Positions 1 to 6,876 of a DNA stretch of 64,000 nucleotides are shown here, one piece after another (within the stretch, counting starts at the first letter, position 1; each line of letters begins with the position of its first letter). Below the pieces are notes generated by a model that was given only the letters and a program-made list of their open reading frames with translations, did no database searches and was not told where the DNA came from. Source of the stretch: Rhodospirillales bacterium (GTDB taxonomy: Bacteria > Pseudomonadota > Alphaproteobacteria > Rhodospirillales > Casp-alpha2); the NCBI GenBank assembly GCA_017640505.1, contig JAEPQO010000003.1, forward strand, positions 1 through 64,000. Direction: 5' to 3'. The position numbers were made by a program, and so were the translations under genes.

Positions 1-1274
1 AGATCCACTTCCGACATGACAAAGTCAGAGATCGGCTGCTGGCTTTCCTTGCCCTCCGATTGGAAGTGGTAGCCGCACAGAGGACATTCCATAACAGCCA
101 GCGGCACATTGGCAGCACATTCCGGGCATTCTTTGGTCAGTGCGGGGCCGGAGCCCACCTTGCCATCAAGATTCACATCCTGCTCAAGGCTGCCGTGCAA
201 AAGACTCGAAGTACCAAAATCCAGAACGATGCAATCGCTTTTGACGACGCCTGGATGCTCGCTTGGATCAATGGTGCGCAAGCCCCGCCCAACCATCTGG
301 ATCATGGAGGATTTATAAGAAGACGGCCTCAACAAGACGACACAGCTGGTCGGCGGATGATCCCAGCCTTCGGTCAGAACCGCAACATTAACCAGAACCT
401 GGGTTTCCCCCTGCTCATAGGCCTGAAGCACGTCGCGCCGATCCGCAGTGCCCATGTCGCCATAGACCATTGCGGCTTGAATCCCTTGATCACGAAAGGC
501 ATCGCGCACGTTGCGGGCATGATCGACCGTCGAACAAAAGACAACGGTTTGACGATCACCCGCCTTCTCCCGCCAGTGCTGGATCACAGCATCCGTGATC
601 GGCGCTTTGTTCATAATGGCGTCAACAGCCATCATGTCGAAGTCATCCACGGTCTTGCGAACCGACTTGAGCGCTTCCTGTGCGCCAACATCAATCACGA
701 AAGTGCGGGGCGGGACCAGATGTCCGGAAGCAACCAGTTCTCCAATGAAGACTTGATCGGCAACATTGGAAAAGATCGGACGCAAACCCTTCTTGTCACC
801 CCGGTTGGGAGTGGCCGTAACACCGAAAATCTTAACGTCCGGGTTTTTGTCCTTTGCCTGATCGATAATCCGGCGGTAGCTGTCGGCAGCTGCGTGATGG
901 GCTTCGTCAATCACCAAAAGCTCAAGCGCGGGCATGGCAGCCAAGTTGGACTTGCGTGCCAGGGTAGGAACCATGGCGAAGGTGGTCCGCCCCTGCCAGG
1001 ATTTGGTTTTGGCATCGACAACCGAAGTGCTGATGCCCGGATTAACCCGGTTGAACTTCGCCTCGTTCTGGCTTGTCAGCTCATCACGATGGGCAAGGAC
1101 ACAGGCCTTGACTTCGTTGCCTTTCAACAACTGACCAGTGACACCGGCCAGCGCGATGGTTTTGCCAAATCCGGTGGAGGCAACAGCCAGTGTGTTGCCG
1201 TGTTCGCCGAGCGCTTGCCCGTGTCTTTGCCGAGGGCTGCGCGGGCTTCTCTCGCCTGAAGGGAAAAACGGCAC
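1..1274 (-). CDS. SF2 DEAH-box helicase, phage/element type, N-terminally truncated and running off the left edge
   Basis: An open frame runs from about 1274 down to position 1 and beyond, so the C-terminus is outside the window. Reading the minus strand shows a Walker A (STGFGKT, near 1165), a DEAH box inside VIDEAHH (near 905), a motif III-like TATPNRGD, and motif VI-like MVGRGLR (near 290). A CxxC...CxxC zinc ribbon (ECPECA...ECPLCG) follows near 70-140. These are the marks of an SF2 DNA/RNA helicase of the kind found in prophages and integrative elements. The usual 30-50 residues before Walker A, with the Q-motif region, are absent. Upstream of LGEHGNT the frame runs into sequence that codes for a different protein in another frame. 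The only in-frame start is a poor GTG at 1274. I infer that a deletion removed the true start, so the gene may be dead. Confidence 0.75.
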   Translation of the reverse strand, partial: MPFFPSGERSPRSPRQRHGQALGEHGNTLAVASTGFGKTIALAGVTGQLLKGNEVKACVLAHRDELTSQNEAKFNRVNPGISTSVVDAKTKSWQGRTTFAMVPTLARKSNLAAMPALELLVIDEAHHAAADSYRRIIDQAKDKNPDVKIFGVTATPNRGDKKGLRPIFSNVADQVFIGELVASGHLVPPRTFVIDVGAQEALKSVRKTVDDFDMMAVDAIMNKAPITDAVIQHWREKAGDRQTVVFCSTVDHARNVRDAFRDQGIQAAMVYGDMGTADRRDVLQAYEQGETQVLVNVAVLTEGWDHPPTSCVVLLRPSSYKSSMIQMVGRGLRTIDPSEHPGVVKSDCIVLDFGTSSLLHGSLEQDVNLDGKVGSGPALTKECPECAANVPLAVMECPLCGYHFQSEGKESQQPISDFVMSEVD

Positions 1275-1435
1275 TCAAGAGCACTGTCGAACCGGTCCTT
1301 CATCAGCTTTGTGATGGTGAGCCGTTCGGCGATTTCACCTTGCAATACGATCAGCTGTTCGACCGGCAGAGAGGCAATGTCCGCCACCTCCATGGCGCTC
1401 AGGTCATCAATTTGAATGCGGTTGGGGATATTCAT
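1124..1435 (-). pseudogene. Small element-encoded hypothetical protein, 3' end replaced by helicase sequence
   Basis: The ATG at 1435 lies 10 bases after the AlpA-like gene and opens a 103-residue frame. The first 75 or so residues (MNIPNRIQIDDLS... to ...AALGKDTG) look like a genuine small helical protein of the type next to prophage excisionases. After GKDTG the frame reads low-complexity sequence (PPPDLAKPSRWP) that is simply the helicase coding region in the wrong frame. The gene therefore appears cut short at about 1205-1225 by the deletion that removed the helicase start. Function unknown. I rely on memory of similar proteins continuing past GKDTG, which needs a database check. Confidence 0.55.
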
Positions 1436-1445
1436 GGCGGCCCCC

Positions 1446-1655
1446 TTACGCATAGAGATCGTTCGGGGTTTCGGTGGTGCTTTTGCAGAGGTTGTCTGCT
1501 TCAAAAGCTTCCACGTCTTCGAGCCGGTAGACGACCCGTCCACCGATTTTGAGATAGGCGGGGCCTTCACCGGTCCACCGCCAGCGCTCAAGTGTGCGCT
1601 CACTGATATTCCAGCGATCGGCCAATTCGATCTGATTGAGATGTTTAATAGCCAT
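1446..1655 (-). CDS. AlpA/MerR-like helix-turn-helix DNA-binding protein (excisionase family)
   Basis: A 69-residue protein starting at the ATG at 1655, chosen over an upstream start at 1730 because homology-like sequence begins at MAIKHLNQ and a purine-rich ribosome site (ggagg) precedes it. The sequence IELADRWNISERTLERWRW is a winged helix-turn-helix with recognition helix, followed by LKIGGRVVYRLEDVEAFE, the hallmark of the HTH_17/excisionase family. Such proteins serve as recombination directionality factors or as activators of element genes. It precedes the truncated small gene and the helicase on the same strand. The recognisable integrase is 24 kb away at the other end, so pairing with that integrase is possible but unproven. 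Confidence 0.8.
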   Translation of the reverse strand: MAIKHLNQIELADRWNISERTLERWRWTGEGPAYLKIGGRVVYRLEDVEAFEADNLCKSTTETPNDLYA

Positions 1656-1751
1656 GGAGTCCTCCTTGGGGGCTGTTCGAAAACCTGGGAGGAGAATGGC
1701 GGTTGTGGGGGGAGGAGCCGGGGAGGCCAAAGGGAGGGGAGAAAGGAGGAA

Positions 1752-1788
1752 TTGATTTTGTCAGAAAAATACGCTATATTTCTGACAA
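1752..1788 (+). promoter_or_regulatory. AbiE promoter overlapped by a 10-bp-arm palindrome (candidate operator)
   Basis: TTGATT (1752-1757) and TATATT (1775-1780) are separated by exactly 17 bases, a good sigma-70 promoter. An inverted repeat with perfect 10-base arms, TTGTCAGAAA (1758-1767) and TTTCTGACAA (1779-1788), covers the spacer and the -10 element. AbiEi antitoxins are known to repress their own promoter through inverted repeats, so this is the natural operator. It begins 26 bases before the antitoxin start codon at its nearer edge. Confidence 0.65.
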
Positions 1789-1813
1789 GTTATGAGCCAT
1801 AAAGGTACATGAA

Positions 1814-2437
1814 ATGACTGGTATAGCTGATAAAATCATTCGCCGCGTAAGGGCCAAGGGTCGCGGAAAGTGGGTATGCACCCCGAAGGATTTCCTGGAC
1901 ATTGGCAGCCGTGCGGCTGTCGATCAGGCTTTGTCACGTCTGGTCAAAAGCGGCGATTTGCGCCGCGTTGGTCATGGTCTTTACGATCTGCCGCGTATCA
2001 GCGGCGTGTTAAAGCGCCCTGCGCCTGTGAACATTGATTCCGCCGTCGCCGCCGTTGCTCGGCGGGATAGCGTCCGAATCATGAACGACGGCATCGCTTC
2101 CGCCAACCAACTGGGGCTGACAAATGCCGTTCCAGCAAAAACCACTTATGTAACGGATGGGGCCACTCGCAACGTCAAAATCGGTGGCCGGACAATCCGC
2201 CTGCGCCATGCGGGCCCGAACGTTATGTCCTGGGCTGGAAAAATGTCCGCCCCTGTTGCACAGGCATTGCGTTGGCTTGGCCCGCAAGCGGCAACAGATG
2301 ACCGCGTCACCATGATGCTGAAACAGAAATTGCCTGATAACGTCAAAAAAGACCTCATTCGAAATAGTGCGCATCTGCCTGGTTGGGCTGCATCTATCGT
2401 TCATGATGTCGCAGACCAACATGCAGAGGCCGTATGA
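1814..2437 (+). CDS. abiEi: Type IV toxin-antitoxin system antitoxin, AbiEi/DUF6088 family
   Basis: 207 residues. Residues about 1-60 form a winged-helix DNA-binding domain (DQALSRLVKSGDLRRVGHGLYDLPR is the wing and recognition region typical of AbiEi). The rest (RIMNDGIASANQLGLTNAVPAKTTYVTDG and on) is the antitoxin domain typical of DUF6088 proteins. Family members repress their operon and neutralise the partner nucleotidyltransferase without a stable protein-protein complex. The stop overlaps the toxin start by four bases (ATGA), implying translational coupling. The palindrome at 1758-1788 is the likely autoregulatory site. Such modules stabilise mobile elements and can give phage resistance. 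Confidence 0.85.
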   Translation: MTGIADKIIRRVRAKGRGKWVCTPKDFLDIGSRAAVDQALSRLVKSGDLRRVGHGLYDLPRISGVLKRPAPVNIDSAVAAVARRDSVRIMNDGIASANQLGLTNAVPAKTTYVTDGATRNVKIGGRTIRLRHAGPNVMSWAGKMSAPVAQALRWLGPQAATDDRVTMMLKQKLPDNVKKDLIRNSAHLPGWAASIVHDVADQHAEAV

Positions 2438-3561
2438 GTACAGATTTCGAGCGGTTTTTATCACTACCAGAACAAGATCGAAAAGATGTGTTCGAGGCGG
2501 CAGCTGAACGCCTCGACACCCTCCCCAGCTATGTCGAAAAAGACTTCTGGGTCTGCCTCTTGCTGGATACGCTCTTTAACAAGCTTCCCGCCGGACATCC
2601 CCAATTGCTGTTCAAGGGCGGTACATCTCTTTCAAAAGCCTTTGATCTAATCCAGCGGTTTTCCGAAGACATTGATCTTGTGGTCTATCGTAATGACCTG
2701 GGCTTCGGCGACGATCGAGACCCGACAACGCGAGAGGGGCTTTCGAACAAAAAACGCAGAGCCCTCTTTGACGAGTTGCAGGAAGCCTGTAGCAATTACA
2801 TTCACGGGGATTTGGCCGAGATTCTCACTGGCCTGATCGGCGAGCAATGCCAGATCAAGCCTGACGACCAGGACCCCGACCAGCAAACCCTGCTCATCGA
2901 ATATCCGACGCTATATCCGAGCGCTGACACCTCATATGTTCAGCCTCGGGTAAAACTGGAAGCCGGGGCCCGCTCCGCTCTGGATCCCAATACCACAGCT
3001 TCTGTTGAGGCTTACATTTCAGGAGAGCTCAGCGATGGTTGGTCCTTCACCGTCCCCAACCTTCATGTCATTGAACCGACCCGCACCTATCTGGAAAAGC
3101 TTTTGATTTTGCATGGGGCACACTGCGGATACCGAGACGAAAAGCGCGTCCCGACAGATAAGGACCGGATTTCACGGCATTATTATGATGCGGCTATGAT
3201 CACAGGGACAGATACCGGCAAAGCAGCCTTGGCAAACGAAGCCTTGTTGAACGCCGTTCGTGAGCACAATCTGATTGCCTTCAAACAGGCCTGGAAGAAA
3301 TTCGACGAGGCCGTACCTGGCTCAGTATGCATTGCCCCGCAGGATGACCTGCTTTCTGTTCTAGAACAGGACTATGGCGCCATGCAGGGAATGATGCTCG
3401 GCGAAGCGCCAGAATTTGACTGGGTCATAGAACAGCTTCGAATTGCCGAGGACATGATCAATCGGCGTCAGCCCTCTGCGTTTCAAGCAACTCTTCAACT
3501 TTCAAACGGCAAGACCCTTTCCGGGTCTCAATCAGGTCCTTCCAATCCTTGTGCCCCTTAA
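2434..3561 (+). CDS. abiEii: Nucleotidyltransferase toxin of the AbiEii/AbiGii family
   Basis: 375 residues. The DNA polymerase beta-like nucleotidyltransferase signature is intact: GGTSLSK (residues 62-68) followed by SEDIDLVV with the metal-binding aspartates D79 and D81. Later family motifs also appear: PRVKLEAGARS and DRISRHYYDAAM. Family members are toxins that transfer nucleotides to tRNA or other targets and cause growth arrest. Translation is coupled to the antitoxin. The last 30 or so residues are low in recognisable structure and are encoded by the antisense of the convergent gene, overlapping it by 104 bases. The original stop may have been lost, giving a longer tail. Catalytic residues look functional. 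Confidence 0.88.
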   Translation: MSTDFERFLSLPEQDRKDVFEAAAERLDTLPSYVEKDFWVCLLLDTLFNKLPAGHPQLLFKGGTSLSKAFDLIQRFSEDIDLVVYRNDLGFGDDRDPTTREGLSNKKRRALFDELQEACSNYIHGDLAEILTGLIGEQCQIKPDDQDPDQQTLLIEYPTLYPSADTSYVQPRVKLEAGARSALDPNTTASVEAYISGELSDGWSFTVPNLHVIEPTRTYLEKLLILHGAHCGYRDEKRVPTDKDRISRHYYDAAMITGTDTGKAALANEALLNAVREHNLIAFKQAWKKFDEAVPGSVCIAPQDDLLSVLEQDYGAMQGMMLGEAPEFDWVIEQLRIAEDMINRRQPSAFQATLQLSNGKTLSGSQSGPSNPCAP

Positions 3562-4447
3562 ACAGATCCCGCAGACGACTACTGGTCTCAAACTCAAGAT
3601 CGGAAAACAACCGAGCCGAACTGACAGAAGTCTCCCCTCGCTCCCAGACATAAAATAGGTACTCGACCACCTGGCGCTGTTTATCACCATTGAACCGGAA
3701 TTCCCGATCACCAACCCAAAAATGGCGAAACCCGGACGCATGACGGACTGGTTCATCCCAATTTGACGATGCGCCGGTCGTGATCTGCGCAGAAAGACTG
3801 CTCGGATCAATCACAAGCCCCACGTCGTGGGCCTCAATGTTTTGGAAATGGATAAAGTCATGCCGATTGATGTCGGCTTGGGAAAATTGAGGGATCGGGG
3901 AAGCTGAAACAACCACCCTGAAATCAGCGGGTGGGTGACCAGAAAGATAGCGGCCAACCTGATCCCATGTATCATGGTCTGAAAGCCGCCGAGCAAACCA
4001 GACCGGGGAACGGCCACTTCGCCCAGGAAGGCGGACATCACCGATTTCCCATAACAAGCCAGGGACCCTTTCTACCGGGCGGCTGTTGGAAGGCAGATCA
4101 AGACGGCAAAAAAGCCTCCCTAAAACAGCCTCCATATCGACGGCATATGTCTGAAGCGACGGTGAAGGAACGGAGACCCAACCCTTCTCAGGATTGAAAT
4201 AGCCGTAGCCACCCTCCTCCGGCGACCAAGTTAGGGTGACGGCTTCATCGTCATGGTCAGAAACCGAAACCGCCGCAAGCTGATGCCCGTCCGGTTGCAA
4301 GACACCTGATACCTTCAGCGCTTCTGCCAAACGACTATGAAATCCATCCAAAGCCGCACCGGTGATCAACGCGTCAGGCGTCTGCAGGATCGACTGCAAC
4401 AGTTGGACATCTGACCGGGAAAGCGGAACCACATCAGTCAACGTCAT
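3458..4447 (-). CDS. Hypothetical protein, second gene of an unknown pair
   Basis: A 329-residue protein I do not recognise. No signal peptide or membrane segment is evident. The middle has the aromatic-rich stretch EEGGYGYFNPEKGWVSVP, and the C-terminal third (EYLFYVWERGETSVSSARLFSDLEFETSSRLRDLFKGHKDWKDLIE) looks like a winged-helix-type or DNA-binding fold, which is inference only. It overlaps the preceding gene by 14 bases, so the two are almost certainly co-translated. Its 3' end overlaps the abiEii toxin convergently by 104 bases. Position in an element next to a toxin-antitoxin module makes a defence or element-maintenance role conceivable but unsupported. Confidence 0.7.
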   Translation of the reverse strand: MTLTDVVPLSRSDVQLLQSILQTPDALITGAALDGFHSRLAEALKVSGVLQPDGHQLAAVSVSDHDDEAVTLTWSPEEGGYGYFNPEKGWVSVPSPSLQTYAVDMEAVLGRLFCRLDLPSNSRPVERVPGLLWEIGDVRLPGRSGRSPVWFARRLSDHDTWDQVGRYLSGHPPADFRVVVSASPIPQFSQADINRHDFIHFQNIEAHDVGLVIDPSSLSAQITTGASSNWDEPVRHASGFRHFWVGDREFRFNGDKQRQVVEYLFYVWERGETSVSSARLFSDLEFETSSRLRDLFKGHKDWKDLIETRKGSCRLKVEELLETQRADAD

Positions 4448-5606
4448 TCAAGATGCCCCAACGGCGCAGGTACTTCTCACCGATCAGCTGTTCCTCTTCC
4501 GTTTGATCCTTCAAGTTACACCCGTGCGGCATGGTGATCGTCAGCGGCAAAGTGCGTCCACGTTTTGATGAACCCTTCGGGTGGAATTTGATGGTCAATT
4601 TGGCCTGGGTTGCGACCCAGCCACCAGCCAGAGGGTCGTTTGCGCCGAAACGGTCTGCCGACATTTTCCAGATGGTCCGATCCGCTTTGCGCAAGCATTC
4701 GAGAGTGACGCGCTCTCCGTTGTTATCGAACGGCATCAAACGCAATTGCTTCACCTCCACAGACTCAATCCCGTCGTCTGGATCCGTCTGGAACGGATGA
4801 GGGGCCAAGAGAACAGACAGGTCATAGTTCCGGAGCGGAACCTTCTCGCTCTGAAACTCCACGCCGAGCAGGTCACGCGCCATGTATCGCGCCATTTCTT
4901 CGCGGCTTTCGCGATCATTGGCCACAACCTCAATCACGCCGGTTTCCGGTTCATAGGTCATCGCTGCTTCAAACACAGGACGACGCGCACGGCGCACCAA
5001 TTCACCTTCATCATCGAACGCCAAAAAGGCATCGGGAAGCCCCTCCCGGTAGATGACGATCTGCACCAATTCACAGTCTTCACCATCAAAGGTCGGGCGC
5101 TGACGGCTGAAAATATCGATATGAATGTTATTGGAGGAAAACCGCTCCCGCAAAGCTGACTTAAATGCCTCCAGAGCGACGGCATCACGGTTCAGATCAA
5201 GATTGGCTGGTGCCATGAAGCCATCCCAGCTACGTCCACGCCGACGCTCGTCCGTGAAACGCACCTCTTCAGCGAAGCGAAACAAGGTCGGCGCATTCAG
5301 GAACATCCACAGTGGCCGCGCATGACCGTTGACCAGATCATCCAGAACTGTCCGGTCCTCCGCGACGCTGTAAAGAGCTGTCTGCCCGGCATCATCGGCC
5401 AAGGCGCTAACACGCTCAGCATCATTGAGGACGCGAGCGCGTTCATCGTCTGTCATGTCATCGACAGCCCGGAGCGTTCCTTTAACCACTTCAGGCTCAG
5501 GGCCATCCCAATTTATCGGGTTCGAAAGCTCAATGCCCGTATGTTCAAAATATGCCTGCAGCGACGAGGCAGGCGTGTTGCGAATGAAGGTCGTCACTGA
5601 GGCCAT
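4434..5606 (-). CDS. Hypothetical protein, first gene of an unknown pair
   Basis: 390 residues starting MASVTTFIRNTPASSLQAYF. It is acidic and soluble with no transmembrane segment. Features seen: an N-terminal helical region, a central segment NNIHIDIFSRQRPTFDGEDCELVQIVIYREGLPD resembling an alternating-strand sheet, and FDDEGELVRRARRPVFEAAMTYEPETGVIEVVANDRESREEMARYMARDLLG. I recall similar proteins in alphaproteobacterial accessory regions but know no function. It overlaps the downstream gene by 14 bases. Upstream on the same strand, 63 bases away, is the nuclease fragment, so a three-gene unit may have been broken by the IS insertion. Confidence 0.7.
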   Translation of the reverse strand: MASVTTFIRNTPASSLQAYFEHTGIELSNPINWDGPEPEVVKGTLRAVDDMTDDERARVLNDAERVSALADDAGQTALYSVAEDRTVLDDLVNGHARPLWMFLNAPTLFRFAEEVRFTDERRRGRSWDGFMAPANLDLNRDAVALEAFKSALRERFSSNNIHIDIFSRQRPTFDGEDCELVQIVIYREGLPDAFLAFDDEGELVRRARRPVFEAAMTYEPETGVIEVVANDRESREEMARYMARDLLGVEFQSEKVPLRNYDLSVLLAPHPFQTDPDDGIESVEVKQLRLMPFDNNGERVTLECLRKADRTIWKMSADRFGANDPLAGGWVATQAKLTIKFHPKGSSKRGRTLPLTITMPHGCNLKDQTEEEQLIGEKYLRRWGILNDVD

Positions 5607-5669
5607 TCTTATTCTCCTTAGCCTTTGATGTTGCTGAGCTCGATTCGTAGAGAATCGGACACTCTAGGA

Positions 5670-5893
5670 TTACTTCAGGCGATCTTTGACCGCCTTATTG
5701 ACAGAACGGCGACCCAATTTGACCTTGGCAACCGAACGGCCATAGACGTCGCGAGCAACCGTATCAACGGAAACGGTTTCTCCCTCAATCATCGACTTCA
5801 ATGCCTTGGTCGCAGCAGCACCGCCACGGGTTCCCTTTTCCGGAGCATCCACATTAGCAAGGCGGATAGCTTCTACTCTTGGTCGGAATCTGG
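5670..5893 (-). pseudogene. Thermonuclease (SNase-like) C-terminal fragment, cut by an IS element
   Basis: The minus-strand frame ending at 5670 carries about 70 residues of staphylococcal-nuclease-like sequence: IRLANVDAPEKGTRGG (the RLxxIDAPE motif) and VARDVYGRSVAKVKLG (the catalytic DxYGRxxA motif). Upstream of VEAIRLANVD the frame turns into antisense of the transposase remnant, so the N-terminal half is gone. The missing part is not visible on the far side of the IS either, so a deletion probably accompanied the insertion. The fragment cannot make a full OB-fold nuclease. The exact junction is uncertain by about 15 bases. Confidence 0.7.
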
Positions 5894-5894
5894 C

Positions 5895-6670
5895 TCTCCG
5901 AAGGGATAGGAGGATTAGATGGCGCGTTTTGATTTGACGGATTTCGAGTGGTCGGTGACCCAGCCCTCGCTTCCGAACAAGCCTCGGGGCGTTCCGCGTG
6001 TTGACGACCGGCGTGTGTTGAACGGGATTTTTGGCGTCTTCGAACGGGTGCGCCCTGGGCGGATATACCGTCACGCTACGGCCCGCACACGACCTGCGTG
6101 AACCGTTTCAACCGGTGGCGTAAGGCCGGCGTTTGGAGGCTGTTTCAACGGCTTACGATGGCGACATAAAGATGATTGAATCCTCGTCGGTTCGGGTTCA
6201 TCAGCACGCGACGAATGGTAAAAAAACAAATCCGATCCCGTTGCATGGGCCGCTCGCGGGGCGGCCTGACGACCAAGATCCATGCCCTGGTCAATGCCGC
6301 CGGGTTGCCCATCGCGCTGAAACTGACCGAAGGCCAGACCCATGACGGGCGAAGCGCCGCCTACATGTTCAACACCGTGCAGGCCGGCGATATTCTCCTG
6401 GCCGACCGAGCATATGATTCCAATGCCCTTCGCGAAAGCCTCGCTAGACGCGGTGCTTGGGGCAATATCCGCGCCATGCCGAACCGGCTCAATCCGCCTG
6501 CCTTCATCCGGTGGCTTTACCGACAGCGTAACGCTGTCGAGCGGTTCCTCAATAAACTCGAGCACTTCAGGGCAGTCGCAACTCGATATGACAAGCGTGA
6601 CGACAACTACCTCGCCTCAATCAAACTCGCCGCTTTGCGGATTTGGCTACAATTAAAGAGTAGGAGACCT
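5895..6670 (+). mobile_element. Decayed IS5-family insertion sequence (transposase in several frames)
   Basis: Transposase sequence begins at MARFDLTDFEWSV (5919), then slips frame after residue 40. It resumes as [19 protein letters not shown] (about 6145-6215), and again as GRSRGGLTTKIHALVNAAGLP (about 6246 on) through LADRAYDSNALRE, YRQRNAVERF and ATRYDKRDDNYLASIKLAALRIWL. These are the recognisable IS5/IS427-group DDE transposase blocks, including the final E region YRQRNAVER. At least two frameshifts and a changed C-terminus make it inactive. I could not find convincing terminal inverted repeats, so the ends given are approximate. The insertion truncates the nuclease gene on its left. Confidence 0.75.
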
Positions 6671-6831
6671 AGACGGTTCCTCCAACCGTCGCACATGTAC
6701 TGCCTCTCGCTTGAGTGACGCTATCAGATGACCGAATCTCGTTTTGGTTTATACAGTCTATTTGGTCAGTCGGAGTGCCCTATTTGTGACCGCGCCCTCG
6801 CACCCATCCATCTTGACTTCATTATCATTGG

Positions 6832-6847
6832 ACAATACTTGTATTGT
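6832..6847. promoter_or_regulatory. Perfect 16-bp palindrome upstream of the hydrogenase activator gene
   Basis: ACAATACTTGTATTGT is a perfect inverted repeat of 7-base arms around TT, 30 bases before the hupR start. A TTGACT hexamer lies just upstream (6813-6818), and with 17-base spacing the -10 position falls inside the palindrome (TACTTG, weak). The rest of the 158-base gap back to the IS remnant shows no gene. The palindrome is likely a repressor or autoregulator site, but its protein is unknown. Confidence 0.4.
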
Positions 6848-6876
6848 AAGTTAACAAAATGAAAAGTTAATTTTCA

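Noticed and set aside
60-1259. Long plus-strand open frame of 399 codons
   Set aside because: It is the antisense of the minus-strand helicase, which has clear Walker A, DEAH and zinc-ribbon motifs; the plus-strand translation has no family resemblance.
5880-6760. Terminal inverted repeats of the IS5-like element (ggtcggaatct on the left, gaccgaatctc on the right)
   Set aside because: The two strings are weakly similar in direct, not inverted, orientation, so they do not define IS ends.
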